The notes beneath the pieces are model-generated. The model made no database searches. It had not been told where the DNA came from and saw nothing but the letters and a program-made list of their open reading frames with translations. Below, piece by piece: positions 44,752 to 54,364 of a stretch of 64,000 nucleotides of DNA. This DNA is from Legionella sheltonii (GTDB lineage: Bacteria > Pseudomonadota > Gammaproteobacteria > Legionellales > Legionellaceae): the NCBI RefSeq assembly GCF_026191355.1, contig NZ_JAPHOQ010000015.1:62001-126000 (forward strand). The letters run 5' to 3'. A program made the translations under genes and the position numbers. Numbering within the stretch: position 1 is the stretch's first letter; each line of letters begins with the position of its first letter.

Positions 44752-45312
44752 ATGACTATTCCAGATAAAATTAAAAAAGTGTATGAGAAGTCAACTTGCT
44801 TGTTTACTACAAATGAAGTTGAAGCCGCTCTTGATCGTATGGCGATAAATATACATAAAGAATTGCAAGAGCAAAATCCAGTCCTTCTTTGTGTTATGGT
44901 AGGTGGTTTAGTTCTTTTAGGCAATTTATTGCCACGTTTGGACTTTCCGCTAGAAGTAGACTATGTCCATGCAACCCGTTATCAGGGCGAGACAACGGGA
45001 GGCGATATCGTGTGGAAAGCGAAACCTTCGGCTAATTTAAAGGGAAGAACTGTTCTTGTGGTTGATGATATTCTTGACGGTGGCATCACATTAGCTGCAA
45101 TTATTGATGAAGTAAAAAAACTGGGCGCGGAAAAAGTATACAGCGCGGTTTTGGTTGATAAATATAGGAAGCGCGTTGTAAATGGTCTTCAAAAGGCTGA
45201 TTTTGTAGGTTTACAAGTAGAAGATCACTATATTTTTGGTTATGGAATGGATTATAACGAATACTTGCGGAACGCACCGGGTATATTTGTTGTGCACCCA
45301 GAACATGAATAG
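44752..45312 (+). CDS. hpt: Hypoxanthine-guanine phosphoribosyltransferase
   Basis: 186 aa, type I PRTase. The PRPP loop is [17 protein letters not shown] (residues about 101-117), the flexible loop has [15 protein letters not shown], and the N-terminal [14 protein letters not shown] carries the PPi loop. The purine site follows in [20 protein letters not shown], with the usual Lys replaced in part, so a xanthine or hypoxanthine preference cannot be fixed. It salvages purine bases to nucleotides with PRPP. Probably co-transcribed with DUF1820 and ended by a strong terminator. Confidence 0.88.
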   Translation: MTIPDKIKKVYEKSTCLFTTNEVEAALDRMAINIHKELQEQNPVLLCVMVGGLVLLGNLLPRLDFPLEVDYVHATRYQGETTGGDIVWKAKPSANLKGRTVLVVDDILDGGITLAAIIDEVKKLGAEKVYSAVLVDKYRKRVVNGLQKADFVGLQVEDHYIFGYGMDYNEYLRNAPGIFVVHPEHE

Positions 45313-45335
45313 CTAAAACTGCAAAAGAACTAAAT

Positions 45336-45364
45336 AATCGAGCTCGGATAGAGCTCGATTTTCT
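45336..45364 (+). terminator. Rho-independent terminator after hpt
   Basis: AATCGAGCTC (45336-45345), loop GGATA, GAGCTCGATT (45351-45360), then TTCTC. Perfect 10-bp stem with T-run, 24 bp after the hpt stop. Confidence 0.9.
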
Positions 45365-45632
45365 CATACTGAACTCTTAATTTTCTTTAAGATAACAAAG
45401 TTATAAATATCAACTATACTCATCTATATGAAATGTATGGGCATGTGACATGTGATGAAGACTCTATTCACAGAACACCCGTATTCTGTTAACAAAATTT
45501 ATATTCAACTTATATTCTTTGCAGAAAAAGCAGGCTGCAAATCAATGCTCAGATGTTGTGCTGTTTTTTTCCATAAGCTTTCTTCTTTTATTTTAAATAG
45601 GCCCGCTTCCTTATTTTTAAAGGGAGATCATT
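45365..45632. other. Upstream region of GNAT-like gene
   Basis: About 270 bp after the terminator. A 64-aa frame (45452-45646) starts at an ATG but lacks a ribosome site and overlaps the next gene, so it is not called. No repeat or RNA seen. Confidence 0.4.
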
Positions 45633-46814
45633 ATGGGGCAATTTAAGTTAGCTAGAGTCCAGACTACCAAAGATGCTAAGGATTTTATTCGAGTTAATGT
45701 GAAAATAAACAAAAATAATGCTGATTACATCCGCCCCTTGAATAAAGACATCGATGATGTATTTGATCCACAACGGAACAATACATTTCGACATGGGTGG
45801 ATTCAACGTTGGATTTTACGTGATACACGGGGTGAGCTAGTTGGTCGAATTGCCGCTTTTATTAATTTGCAATATCAAGTTATTGCGGGTAATTATTTAG
45901 TGGGGGGAATAGGCTTTTTTGACTGCATTTACGATCATCAAGCTGCGAAAATTCTTTTTGATGCGGCAAAAGACTGGCTTCAATTCCAGGGGATTGAAGC
46001 CATGGATGGGCCGATTAATTTCGGAGAACAAGACAGATGGTGGGGATTACTGGTTGAAGGTTTTCAGAACCCACCCTACCTTATGAATTATAATCTACCT
46101 TATTATCAAGAATTGTTTGAAGCATACGGATTTCAAGAGTTTTATCATCAATTAGGTTATAGCATCGCTTTAGATACATCCTTAGAACCAATCTGGCATA
46201 AAATTAATTCTGAATATGAAAATAATCCTGACTTTTCGATTCAACAGATTGATACAAATAACTTCAAAAAATGTTCCTATGATTTTACAAAGATGCTTTA
46301 TGTAGATAAACTGGATTTAGGGCTTAATGGACCAGTTGAGTCTGATCTTGTAATTGATATGCTAAGAAAAATGTTGCTATTTGGGAATAATCCACTGGTT
46401 TTATTAGCTCAATATCAACAGCGTCCAATAGCTGCATTGTTTTCTATTCCAGATTTAAATCAATTAATTAAATATTTAAATGGGAAGTTTGGTATTGTAC
46501 AAATTGTGAAACTGTTTTGTTTGAAACATTTTAAACCCTGTAACAAAATAATGGGTTTAATTTATGCCATCATCCCAGAGTTTCAAAAAACAGGAATTAC
46601 TGTTTACTTAACTATCGAATTATTAAAGAAAATAAATAAATCTCCAAAATTCAGGTACACGGAGTATGAGATGAAATGGATTGGTGAAGTGAATCATAAA
46701 ATGCATCAACAAATGGAAAATATTGGTTTAATGCATAAAAATAGAGTGCTTACAACATACAGATATTTATTCGATAAAAGCAAAACGCTTAAATCTTCTC
46801 CACTAATCATTTAA
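45633..46814 (+). CDS. GNAT-like / YghO-type acyltransferase-like protein
   Basis: 393 aa, ATG after AGGGAGATCATT. Two GNAT-like halves can be guessed. The first has LVGRIAAFINLQYQVIAGNY, LVGGIGFFDCIYD and IEAMDGPINFGEQDRWWGLL, patterns seen in the YghO-like hypothetical family. The second half has IIPEFQKTGITVYLTIELLK, similar to the CoA-binding part. No signal peptide. The donor and acceptor are unknown. It lies 32 bp before an SDR in the same direction, suggesting joint metabolism of a lipid-like substrate. Confidence 0.7.
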   Translation: MGQFKLARVQTTKDAKDFIRVNVKINKNNADYIRPLNKDIDDVFDPQRNNTFRHGWIQRWILRDTRGELVGRIAAFINLQYQVIAGNYLVGGIGFFDCIYDHQAAKILFDAAKDWLQFQGIEAMDGPINFGEQDRWWGLLVEGFQNPPYLMNYNLPYYQELFEAYGFQEFYHQLGYSIALDTSLEPIWHKINSEYENNPDFSIQQIDTNNFKKCSYDFTKMLYVDKLDLGLNGPVESDLVIDMLRKMLLFGNNPLVLLAQYQQRPIAALFSIPDLNQLIKYLNGKFGIVQIVKLFCLKHFKPCNKIMGLIYAIIPEFQKTGITVYLTIELLKKINKSPKFRYTEYEMKWIGEVNHKMHQQMENIGLMHKNRVLTTYRYLFDKSKTLKSSPLII

Positions 46815-46846
46815 TTGAGATTCAAGCAAGCAAAGGAGCTAAAAAG

Positions 46847-47716
46847 ATGCGATCTGCTGTGGTTACTGGTGTTTCATCTGGAATTGGATTTGCTATTGCT
46901 CAAGAGTTAGTTACTCATAATATTCGCGTTTTTGGAAGTGTTCGTAATGAAGAGGATGCATTAAGAATAACAAAAGAGCTGGGTACTCTTTTTGTTCCTC
47001 TTCTGTTTGATATAACTGATGAAATAGCAGTTAAAAAAGCAGCACAAGAAGTTCGTACACAATTACAGGGAAAAAAACTTTGGGGATTAATTAATAATGC
47101 AGGCGTTGCTGTTGTTGGCCCATTGACCGAATTGCCCCTTGATGCGTTTCGCCGTCAATTTGAAGTAAATGTTATTGGGCAAATTAGGGTAACCCAAGAG
47201 TTCATCTCTTTGCTTGGATCCGATAAAACACTGGAAGGATCCCCGGGGAAAATCATCAACATAGGATCTATATCCGGAACAATTTGTAGGCCTTTTTTTG
47301 GTCCCTATTCTATTTCAAAATATGGAGTGGAAGCATTTTCAGATACTTTGCGCATTGAATTGATGATTTATGGTATTGATGTAGTTCTTATTAGACCTGG
47401 AATGGTTGATACTCCCATTTGGCATAAAAATGAAGATCAAGTCAGTGAGGATACGCTGAGGCAGTCTATTTATGCGAAGTCTCTTCTAAAATTTAAAAGC
47501 TATATTTATCATAAAGTAGAGCTCTCTGCTTTACCAGCTAAAAAAGTAGGCGAGCTTGTAAATAAAATTTTATCTAACCCACATCCTAAAACGAGTTATG
47601 TTTTGGTTCCTAATCTCTTCGCAGATTGGATATTGCCCATGTTATTACCTAAACGTTTTATGAATAAAAAAGTTGCAGAAGCACTTGGTTTTTTAAAAGA
47701 CAATGGAATTAAATGA
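46847..47716 (+). CDS. Short-chain dehydrogenase/reductase (SDR)
   Basis: 289 aa, ATG after AAAGGAGCT. SDR with VTGVSSGIGFAIAQEL, LINNAGVAVVGPL, IINIGSISGTICRPFFGPYS with catalytic Ser, and YSISKYGVEAFSD (YxxxK). A longer C-terminal part than standard (about 60 extra residues, with a hydrophobic WILPMLLPKRFM) resembles retinol dehydrogenase-type or membrane-near SDRs. It follows the GNAT-like gene by 32 bp and is likely in its operon. Confidence 0.9.
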   Translation: MRSAVVTGVSSGIGFAIAQELVTHNIRVFGSVRNEEDALRITKELGTLFVPLLFDITDEIAVKKAAQEVRTQLQGKKLWGLINNAGVAVVGPLTELPLDAFRRQFEVNVIGQIRVTQEFISLLGSDKTLEGSPGKIINIGSISGTICRPFFGPYSISKYGVEAFSDTLRIELMIYGIDVVLIRPGMVDTPIWHKNEDQVSEDTLRQSIYAKSLLKFKSYIYHKVELSALPAKKVGELVNKILSNPHPKTSYVLVPNLFADWILPMLLPKRFMNKKVAEALGFLKDNGIK

Positions 47717-47853
47717 TACATTGCCCCTGTGTATGCTTAAGTTCAGAAAACTTAAGCAGTTCATCTCATTGACGAAAATGCAAGTTCTGACTCAGGACTT
47801 TCAGATTTTCTTTTGATATCATTGCTCATTTAATAACCTTGGTAACAAACTAT

Positions 47854-49050
47854 ATGAAACTTGCTTTTTTTATTAGTAGTGCTGGAGATACTGACTTAGC
47901 ATTAAATACGATCAGAGTCCTAGAGTCTCACGGTAAGCATGAGGTTTTACTGATTTCATTAACTAAAACCGCACAGGATCGAGTCGCTGTTTTTAAATCA
48001 AATTTAGTAACCACTAAAATATCATTACCCGAATTAATTACAACTGAAAATAACTCTTTTGCAGTGAGTACCTGCAATGAAGAGCAACTTAATAGGGTAA
48101 TAAAATACTTGGAAATGGAGAAGGTTGAGCAAGTATATTGTGGTGTTCCCTCGGTGAGCAATAAAGTTCCTTTTCAAATCGCATCGGCATTAGAGGATGT
48201 GCCTGTACTTATGGCTTATGAGTTTATGTTTAAGCCAGATAACCATGACTTATGGGATTTTTTACCTATTCTAAAAAACAAGCCAAATGTGCAATGGGCT
48301 TTGCCATTGGAGCAGGCTGTAGCAGACTTTCAAATTAATGACAAAAGTAAAATACATATTGTTGGCCATCTGAGTATTGACAATGCCCTTGCCATAAAAC
48401 CCGCAGTGAATGATACAGATCTTGAACAGAGATTAGATGCAGAACGAGATCGAATTCTGAAGACACGGAAAACTTTGCAAATCACTGAAGGAAATTCATT
48501 TGCTTTTGTAAGTAGTACTACTCAGCCCTTGGTAATTGATAGTACTTTTTTAAACAGTTTACTTGATGTACTTCCCAAGCATCCCAATATTGAAGTTCGT
48601 CTTGGTCTACACCCTGGTATTGAAAATCTTGATGCTTATTTAACAGAAATAATTGAGGTTTATAAAAAACATCAAGATGCATGTAAGAATCAATTTAAAA
48701 TTATTTTAACGAGTAGTTTATTTGAAAAACTTAAAAAACCTGAGTTGACTGTAACTAATCCTGAGTTTGAGCATGTTTTTATACGGGCCAATGTCACTGG
48801 TAATGAAGCTGCCGCAGCTGCTGAGTATGTAGCCCAGGCTGTTCCAGGTGCATTATTAAATCAGGGGGTATTAGAAGGAAAACCAGCTTATACTCATTTT
48901 GGGAAACCTTATCTTCCAGAAAAATATTTTTCTAGCAGTATATCGGCTTTTTTTACTGCAAAACGGCAACAAGAGCGAAGTAAAGATGAATTGGGGATAG
49001 ATAAGAAAACTGCCCCTGAGTGTTGTGCTGAAGTTTTTTTAAAATTATAA
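47854..49050 (+). CDS. Unknown protein, possible GT-B-like fold
   Basis: 398 aa from the ATG at 47854; a start at 47839 is less likely. The N-terminus MKLAFFISSAGDTDLALNTI and LESHGKHEVLLISLTKTAQD looks like a Rossmann strand-loop-helix at the start of GT-B glycosyltransferases or epimerases. Later IEVRLGLHPGIENLDAYL and FIRANVTGNEAAAAAEYVAQ, with GVLEGKPAYTHFGKPYLP near the end, fit a second such domain. No known family was recalled with confidence. No signal peptide. It is 137 bp after the SDR and may be transcribed separately. Confidence 0.65.
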   Translation: MKLAFFISSAGDTDLALNTIRVLESHGKHEVLLISLTKTAQDRVAVFKSNLVTTKISLPELITTENNSFAVSTCNEEQLNRVIKYLEMEKVEQVYCGVPSVSNKVPFQIASALEDVPVLMAYEFMFKPDNHDLWDFLPILKNKPNVQWALPLEQAVADFQINDKSKIHIVGHLSIDNALAIKPAVNDTDLEQRLDAERDRILKTRKTLQITEGNSFAFVSSTTQPLVIDSTFLNSLLDVLPKHPNIEVRLGLHPGIENLDAYLTEIIEVYKKHQDACKNQFKIILTSSLFEKLKKPELTVTNPEFEHVFIRANVTGNEAAAAAEYVAQAVPGALLNQGVLEGKPAYTHFGKPYLPEKYFSSSISAFFTAKRQQERSKDELGIDKKTAPECCAEVFLKL

Positions 49051-49082
49051 AATCTTAATTATAAGTTCCCTTTCCCCAAAGT

Positions 49083-49290
49083 AGGCAAGAGACCGGAGTG
49101 AGGATGACGCAATCTCTCCCTCACCCGCCCCTGCGGGCACTATCTCCCCATAGGGAGAAGGGTACATTTTTACCTTAATGAGGTGGAAAAATTCGATAGA
49201 GCCGCTGATTAAGAGATCCCCTATCCTACAGGTGGGAGAGGGGCAGGGGTGAGGGTGATGCAATTATCCCCTTATCCGCCTTGCGAATAT
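49083..49290. repeat. GC-rich dispersed repeat with hairpins
   Basis: Between two converging genes. CCCTCACCC...CCCTGC (near 49118-49133) pairs with GCAGGGGTGAGGG (near 49242-49254). The part CTCCCCATAGGGAG (49144-49157) forms its own hairpin. The region is much more GC-rich than its surroundings. GGCGGATAAGGG-type sequence is shared with 39350-39365 near pilD. Confidence 0.65.
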
Positions 49291-49338
49291 TTTTCGCCAT
49301 ACAGCGAATTCAATGTAGAAATGGATTAGCACTTTGTC

Positions 49339-52017
49339 TTAATTATCGTATGAACAAGTTTTTTCTTCTTCTTTATGCAAAGCACCTGAATTTGCTGAGG
49401 TGCAAGGACAAAAAAACATATGTTCTATGGGAATAGGTGGATCAGCCTTCCGCTTGTCTAACCCCTTTTTTGCCATGTTTCTCACATCATCAGTTGTCGC
49501 ATGAATACTCATGAATTCTAATTGACTTAACATCATTTGCTGTCTTTTCTTATCGTACTTCTCCCAGCCATTGAATTCTTCAGCCACCCGGGCAGCTAAT
49601 GTTGGATTAATTTTTTCCAATTTTAGGATGACGTCAACGATTAATTGATAGCCTTTTCCTGAAGCAGCATGAAAACCATAAGGATTTTTAATGAATGTGC
49701 CAAGTAAAGCATATACTTTATTAGGATTAGATAAATCAAAAGCGGGATGTTGCATTAACTGTTCCACAAGTTTTACAACATGCTCTGAGTGTGCTGCTGT
49801 CTGCACGTTAAACCAATAATTAACAGCTCCGGCATCCCCTTGCCAGTAATCATAAAAACGTTGTAAGAGGTTGCCCGATTGGCTGCAATTATTGTTGATA
49901 AGCAAAATAAGCGCAGAGAGGCAGTCGGTCATGTTTTTACCTAAGGAACTATTGAATTGTTCTATTAAAGAACTCTCTGTTTTTTCAGGTTGTACAGAAA
50001 TTAAATAAGTATGACAAACCTGCCTTAATCGTCTTATGCCAGCAGACACGATATCAAATGATTTAAAAGGTGAGTTGTTGGATGCAGGTAATTTATCTAG
50101 ATTTTTTTGCATTAACAAAATATCGTTCTTTAATTCTTTTGCAAGCTGGACTTGAATAAGTCGACGTGCTTCTGCAATTTTTTCAAAATCCTGGTCTTGC
50201 AGGTTGGAAAATAAAATTTCTTCTGTAGGTATGGATATTAGTTCGGCAAAAATCCAATGATTTAATGAACTAGATGCCTCGAGGATTAATTTTCGATAGG
50301 TGTTAAAAAAATCAGGGGTGAGTTTAAGCGAATTACCCAAGCAATATTCCTTAACCATCTTGGTGATCAATTTATTTGCTGCCTCACAACGATTATATAA
50401 ATTGCTGTCATGTTGCATTAATTGAAGAAGCTGTTCTGAATTATATTCAAATTCAAGTTGAACAGGAGCCGAAAAGCTGCGTAATAATGATGGAGTAGGG
50501 CGTAAATCAACATGATTGAAGTGAAATTCCATTTCAGGCTTATCAATTATTATGGTTGTATCACCATGAATTTCTTTTCCATCTTTATCGAGTAATCCGA
50601 CAACAACAGGTATCGGTCTACCTTTCCCATCCTTGGTTTTAAATTTTAATGTATAACATTTTGTATTTTCATCATACTCATCAGTAACCATTAATTGAGG
50701 AATACCGGATTCAGTAAACCAGGACAAGAAAGAGCCCATATTTTTACCCGTTGATTCACTCAATGAGTCCAATACATCTTCCAAAGTTACGGCACCACCA
50801 TCATTAGTTTTTAAAAATTGGGTCATTCCTTCATAAAAACTTTTTTCACCAAGAAATAGCATCATCATGCGAAAAATATCAGCACTTTTTTCATAAGCAG
50901 CGGCGGTATATAGACTTCTAACATTGGTGTATGTATTTTGCCTTGGAGCACGCTCATCAAAATTTTTTCCGTCTAACATCCGAATTAAGTCGGTTCCAAA
51001 CAAGCGTTCCCGAAACATTGCTGCTCGAAACGTAGTTAAACCTTCTTTAAATGGCAAATTAAACCACTCGCGGATGGTTACTCGATCACCTGTCCAATAA
51101 TGAAAATATTCATGAGCAACAACCTCTAAGACACGGAGAAAATCAGCATCAGTTCGAGTTTCGGGTGTGGCAAATAAATTTGCAGTATTGAATAAGTTTA
51201 AGCCAGTCGGTTCTGAAGCACCTGAAGCATATTTATCGACGCCAGCTACCATATGTTGTGGTAATTCACATTCCAGATTAAAGACTTCTTCTTCCCAACG
51301 CATTGCTTCTTTTAAAACTTCTTTAGCGAAATCACATTTTGCGGTAGCTGCAGGGGGTACATAAAATTCAATTGGTAATTCACGCTCAGATCGGGTTTTG
51401 AAATAAGCTACTGATTTTTTTAGTTTTCCAGCAACCAAGGCAAAAAGATAGCTCGGTTTGGGAACTTTATCCAGCCAGGTTACGCTGTGTAACCCATTAT
51501 CGAGATTGTTTTGTCCAATGAGTGATCCATTGGAAAGTAATACGGGATAGTCTTCCTTTTTAGCTATAATTGTTGTTTTGTAGGTGGCTAAATTATCAGG
51601 CCGATCATGACAATAAAGAACACGACGTAGTCCTTCGGTTTCAGCTTTAACCAGAATTGTTCCCTCTGTTTCATATAAGCCAAAAAGATCCGTATTCTCC
51701 CCTAAACGAGTCACTGTTTCGAGTGTAAACGCGCGACCTTGGGGGATGTTTTTGATAATTATAGAGTCTTTTGTTATTTCATAGTCGTCTTGAGACAGTT
51801 TTTTACCATCGAGTAAAATAGATTCTAAGAGCATATTTTCTCCATCCAACTCAAGATCAACCGAGTGAGATGAGGATTTGGGATTGGGCTCAATAGTTAA
51901 TAATGCTTTGGATTGAATTGGACTTTTAGAGAGATCAATCTCCAAATCTACGTGTTTAACGAGATATTCAAGAACCTCATAATCACTTAACCTAAATATC
52001 CCAGAATGATTTTTCAT
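49339..52017 (-). CDS. pepN: M1 aminopeptidase N-like with altered GAMEN box
   Basis: 892 aa, ATG after TAGGGAG. The zinc site is complete: HEYFH at 302-306 and Glu325 (HExxH-x18-E), with FNLPFKEGLTTFRAAMF after it. The N-terminal saddle and long C-terminal helical domain are as in E. coli PepN (870 aa). The exopeptidase box, normally GAMEN, reads GASEP here (266-270, YASGASEPTGLNLFN). Glu269, which binds the substrate amino group, is kept. The Met and Asn are changed, so substrate choice may differ. The C-terminus has an unusual Cys-rich tail (FFCPCTSANSG). Possibly a second PepN paralog in the genome. Confidence 0.88.
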   Translation of the reverse strand: MKNHSGIFRLSDYEVLEYLVKHVDLEIDLSKSPIQSKALLTIEPNPKSSSHSVDLELDGENMLLESILLDGKKLSQDDYEITKDSIIIKNIPQGRAFTLETVTRLGENTDLFGLYETEGTILVKAETEGLRRVLYCHDRPDNLATYKTTIIAKKEDYPVLLSNGSLIGQNNLDNGLHSVTWLDKVPKPSYLFALVAGKLKKSVAYFKTRSERELPIEFYVPPAATAKCDFAKEVLKEAMRWEEEVFNLECELPQHMVAGVDKYASGASEPTGLNLFNTANLFATPETRTDADFLRVLEVVAHEYFHYWTGDRVTIREWFNLPFKEGLTTFRAAMFRERLFGTDLIRMLDGKNFDERAPRQNTYTNVRSLYTAAAYEKSADIFRMMMLFLGEKSFYEGMTQFLKTNDGGAVTLEDVLDSLSESTGKNMGSFLSWFTESGIPQLMVTDEYDENTKCYTLKFKTKDGKGRPIPVVVGLLDKDGKEIHGDTTIIIDKPEMEFHFNHVDLRPTPSLLRSFSAPVQLEFEYNSEQLLQLMQHDSNLYNRCEAANKLITKMVKEYCLGNSLKLTPDFFNTYRKLILEASSSLNHWIFAELISIPTEEILFSNLQDQDFEKIAEARRLIQVQLAKELKNDILLMQKNLDKLPASNNSPFKSFDIVSAGIRRLRQVCHTYLISVQPEKTESSLIEQFNSSLGKNMTDCLSALILLINNNCSQSGNLLQRFYDYWQGDAGAVNYWFNVQTAAHSEHVVKLVEQLMQHPAFDLSNPNKVYALLGTFIKNPYGFHAASGKGYQLIVDVILKLEKINPTLAARVAEEFNGWEKYDKKRQQMMLSQLEFMSIHATTDDVRNMAKKGLDKRKADPPIPIEHMFFCPCTSANSGALHKEEEKTCSYDN

Positions 52018-52089
52018 GAAAACTCCCTAATTCATGGTATAAGGAGCAACAATATAAGATCAAAATGTTTATTTCAACAGAAATGATTT

Positions 52090-52845
52090 TTAAGTAGAAA
52101 AACTCGTTTCATGTAGCGCTTCTTTTTGAAATTCTTCTGTGCTCTCTTCATTAACTTGCATGTAAACAGCTACATGCTGTTTGGATTGGGTAAATGGATT
52201 ATGCTCAGCATCCCAAGGAAGAAAAGCCTTCATATCATTGAAATAGCAAAGTTTGGCTTCAGCAATTTTTATTGGAAGTATCGTTTTTTCGAGAATTTGA
52301 TTGAGTTCTCTAGTTATCTCCGCTTTAAGTTGTTCCGAAATCTCTATAGAAATCTTATTAGATCGTGAATAAGCCAATGTAATATGAAAGATCTTAGGAA
52401 TTGTTTCTTCAATACTCAACGCTTTTGCTATTTCTTCAATTTGTATGACATGCTCTCTGGGTAAATTTACAGCAAGTGAAATTGTCCGACCAATGTTGAC
52501 TTCCATCTTTTCAATGGAAGGGGTAATAGGAGTTTTTTGAAGAGCTTGTTTTATTTTTTTGTAGTGAGACAAGTTATTAGTAATAAATTGCTCCCATATG
52601 CCGCCTACTTGTTGTTCCGTCTCTAAACTCATTGTGGTCATATGATAACTATTGGCAGGTAGGGGAGAAAAATGCTGCATAATCAAAGGATTGTTTTTTA
52701 AGGCTTTATGGATAGTTTCACAAAATTCTTTATGTTCAGGATAGCAGGCGGATACCACTGTAACCCCTGGAAATAGTGCATACTCACCATGTGCGTCAAC
52801 TTTACTTAATCGTCTATGCTCCTGTTTGTTTTGCATTGTGAACAT
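52090..52845 (-). CDS. 2H phosphoesterase-like protein with acidic tail
   Basis: 251 aa. Two His-x-Thr-type motifs, YHMTTMS at about 69 and FHITLAYS at about 155, define the 2H phosphoesterase superfamily, and the spacing is near that of DUF1868 proteins. These enzymes act on cyclic phosphate bonds of RNA or nucleotides. The C-terminal part NEESTEEFQKEALHE is a Glu-rich stretch near the end, like the E-block signal of Dot/Icm substrates. The exact start (MFTM or MQNK) is uncertain because no clear ribosome site is visible. The gene is alone and divergent from the cyclase. Confidence 0.75.
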   Translation of the reverse strand: MFTMQNKQEHRRLSKVDAHGEYALFPGVTVVSACYPEHKEFCETIHKALKNNPLIMQHFSPLPANSYHMTTMSLETEQQVGGIWEQFITNNLSHYKKIKQALQKTPITPSIEKMEVNIGRTISLAVNLPREHVIQIEEIAKALSIEETIPKIFHITLAYSRSNKISIEISEQLKAEITRELNQILEKTILPIKIAEAKLCYFNDMKAFLPWDAEHNPFTQSKQHVAVYMQVNEESTEEFQKEALHETSFST

Positions 52846-52995
52846 TTTTAACAGCCCAAATTAAGGTTAAATGGATAGTACCATGAATTATGTCCAATGC
52901 AAAAAATGTAGTTCATATTTAATCTATAATGATTATATAGAGAACTAGTACAGCGCATCTAATATGATATTAGATAATAGAAACAGAGAGTTACT

Positions 52996-54216
52996 ATGGC
53001 ATCGAAATTGAAAGAAATAGAAACTACCCAAGAGTTTGAGAATAAACGCCTTGATGCACTTCAGTCATTAAAAATTATGGATACGGGTCCAGAAGAAAGT
53101 TATGACCGATTGGTGCGTCTTGCAATTGATTTATTTAATATACCCATTTGTTATATCGCATTTCTTGATGAAAAAAGGCAATGGTTTAAATCACAACATG
53201 GTTTAAAGGTAAAACAAACCCCCAAAAACATTTCTTTTTGTAATGTAACAATAAAAAAACATGAACCATTAATTATTAGCGATGCATTAAATGATGAACG
53301 ATTTGCCAATAGTCCTTTGGTACAAGAGGCGCCTCATATTCGTTTTTATGCGGGCGTTCCTCTGACCGATCCAGAGGGTTATAATGTGGGTACATTTTGT
53401 TTGGCTGATACTTCTCCAAAACAATTGGACTCAAAACAATTAGAGCTTTTATTAAATTTAGCTCATATAGCCAAAGATCAGTTAAGCCTCCGTAAGACAA
53501 ACTTTTTATTACAAAAAATAAAAAGCCAACTTGAAGTACGAAATAAATTAATTCGTAAAGTATTTAGTTTTTATATGTCAGATGATGTAGTAAATACCAT
53601 TCTTAAATCCCCTCATCATCAAAAATTGGGAGGATATGAAAATAAAATAACAATTATGTTTAGCGATTTAAGAAATTTTACTCCTTTATCTGAAGCAATT
53701 CCTGGTGAAACGCTGGTTTCTCTTTTAAATAACTATTTCAGTAAAATGGTTCCGGTCATAGAAAAATATCAAGGCATTGTTGATGCGTTTATTGGTGATG
53801 CCATTATGGTCATTTTTGGCGCACCATATTCTTCAGAGAATGATTCCCTTCGTGCGATAGCCTGTGCCTTAGAAATGCAACAGGTCCTAAAAAAATTGAA
53901 TCACGCTAATAAAAAGAAAAATCTGCCGCAGTTAGAAATGGGGATAGGGATTAATACTGGGGTTGCCGTTGTGGGGAATGTGGGTTCCAAAAAACGAATG
54001 CAATACAGTGCGATAGGTTCATCCGTTAATTTATCATCACGAATTCAAGATCTCAGTCTTGGCGGCCAAATATTAATTTCTGAATCTACTTATAAGGAAG
54101 TTGTAAATGACATCGAAATTAATGGACATCTGCGAGTCAAAGTTAAAGGAATCCAGTCACCAATTACTATTTACGATGTATCAAACTTAAAATCGCTGGA
54201 AAAGAAACTTAAATAA
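52996..54216 (+). CDS. GAF-domain class III adenylate/guanylate cyclase
   Basis: 406 aa. A GAF sensor domain (about 15-165) with LVRLAIDLFNIPICYIAFLD and FYAGVPLTDPEGYNVGTFCL is followed by a short coiled linker and a class III cyclase domain (about 215-395). The metal-binding Asp are at 224 (IMFSDLRNFTPLS) and 268 (AFIGDAIMVIFGAPYS). The C-terminal part has GIGINTGVAVVGNVGSKKRM and AIGSSVNLSSRIQDL. It should make cAMP (or cGMP) in response to a GAF ligand. Legionella species carry several such cyclases. No obvious operon. Confidence 0.9.
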   Translation: MASKLKEIETTQEFENKRLDALQSLKIMDTGPEESYDRLVRLAIDLFNIPICYIAFLDEKRQWFKSQHGLKVKQTPKNISFCNVTIKKHEPLIISDALNDERFANSPLVQEAPHIRFYAGVPLTDPEGYNVGTFCLADTSPKQLDSKQLELLLNLAHIAKDQLSLRKTNFLLQKIKSQLEVRNKLIRKVFSFYMSDDVVNTILKSPHHQKLGGYENKITIMFSDLRNFTPLSEAIPGETLVSLLNNYFSKMVPVIEKYQGIVDAFIGDAIMVIFGAPYSSENDSLRAIACALEMQQVLKKLNHANKKKNLPQLEMGIGINTGVAVVGNVGSKKRMQYSAIGSSVNLSSRIQDLSLGGQILISESTYKEVVNDIEINGHLRVKVKGIQSPITIYDVSNLKSLEKKLK

Positions 54217-54321
54217 TTGCTGAAAGTTATCCCGAACACAATGAAGTATTTTCTGGGTGCAACATCGATCGCCTTTGAGAATACCTCATTCAAAAGATCC
54301 CTTTTTCGTAAGTTTGATCCT

Positions 54322-54357
54322 CACGTAGTTTTCAGATTATGTACAGAAAACTACGTG
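54322..54357. terminator. Perfect 12-bp hairpin between converging genes
   Basis: CACGTAGTTTTC (54322-54333) and its exact complement GAAAACTACGTG (54346-54357) with a 12-base loop. It lies 106 bp after the cyclase stop and 8 bp from the end of the facing gene. T-rich bases follow only loosely, so it is a candidate two-way terminator. Confidence 0.55.
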
Positions 54358-54364
54358 CGCATTA

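Noticed and set aside
45452-45646. 64-aa frame before the GNAT-like gene
   Set aside because: No ribosome site, Cys/Phe-rich random composition, and it overlaps the well-supported start at 45633.
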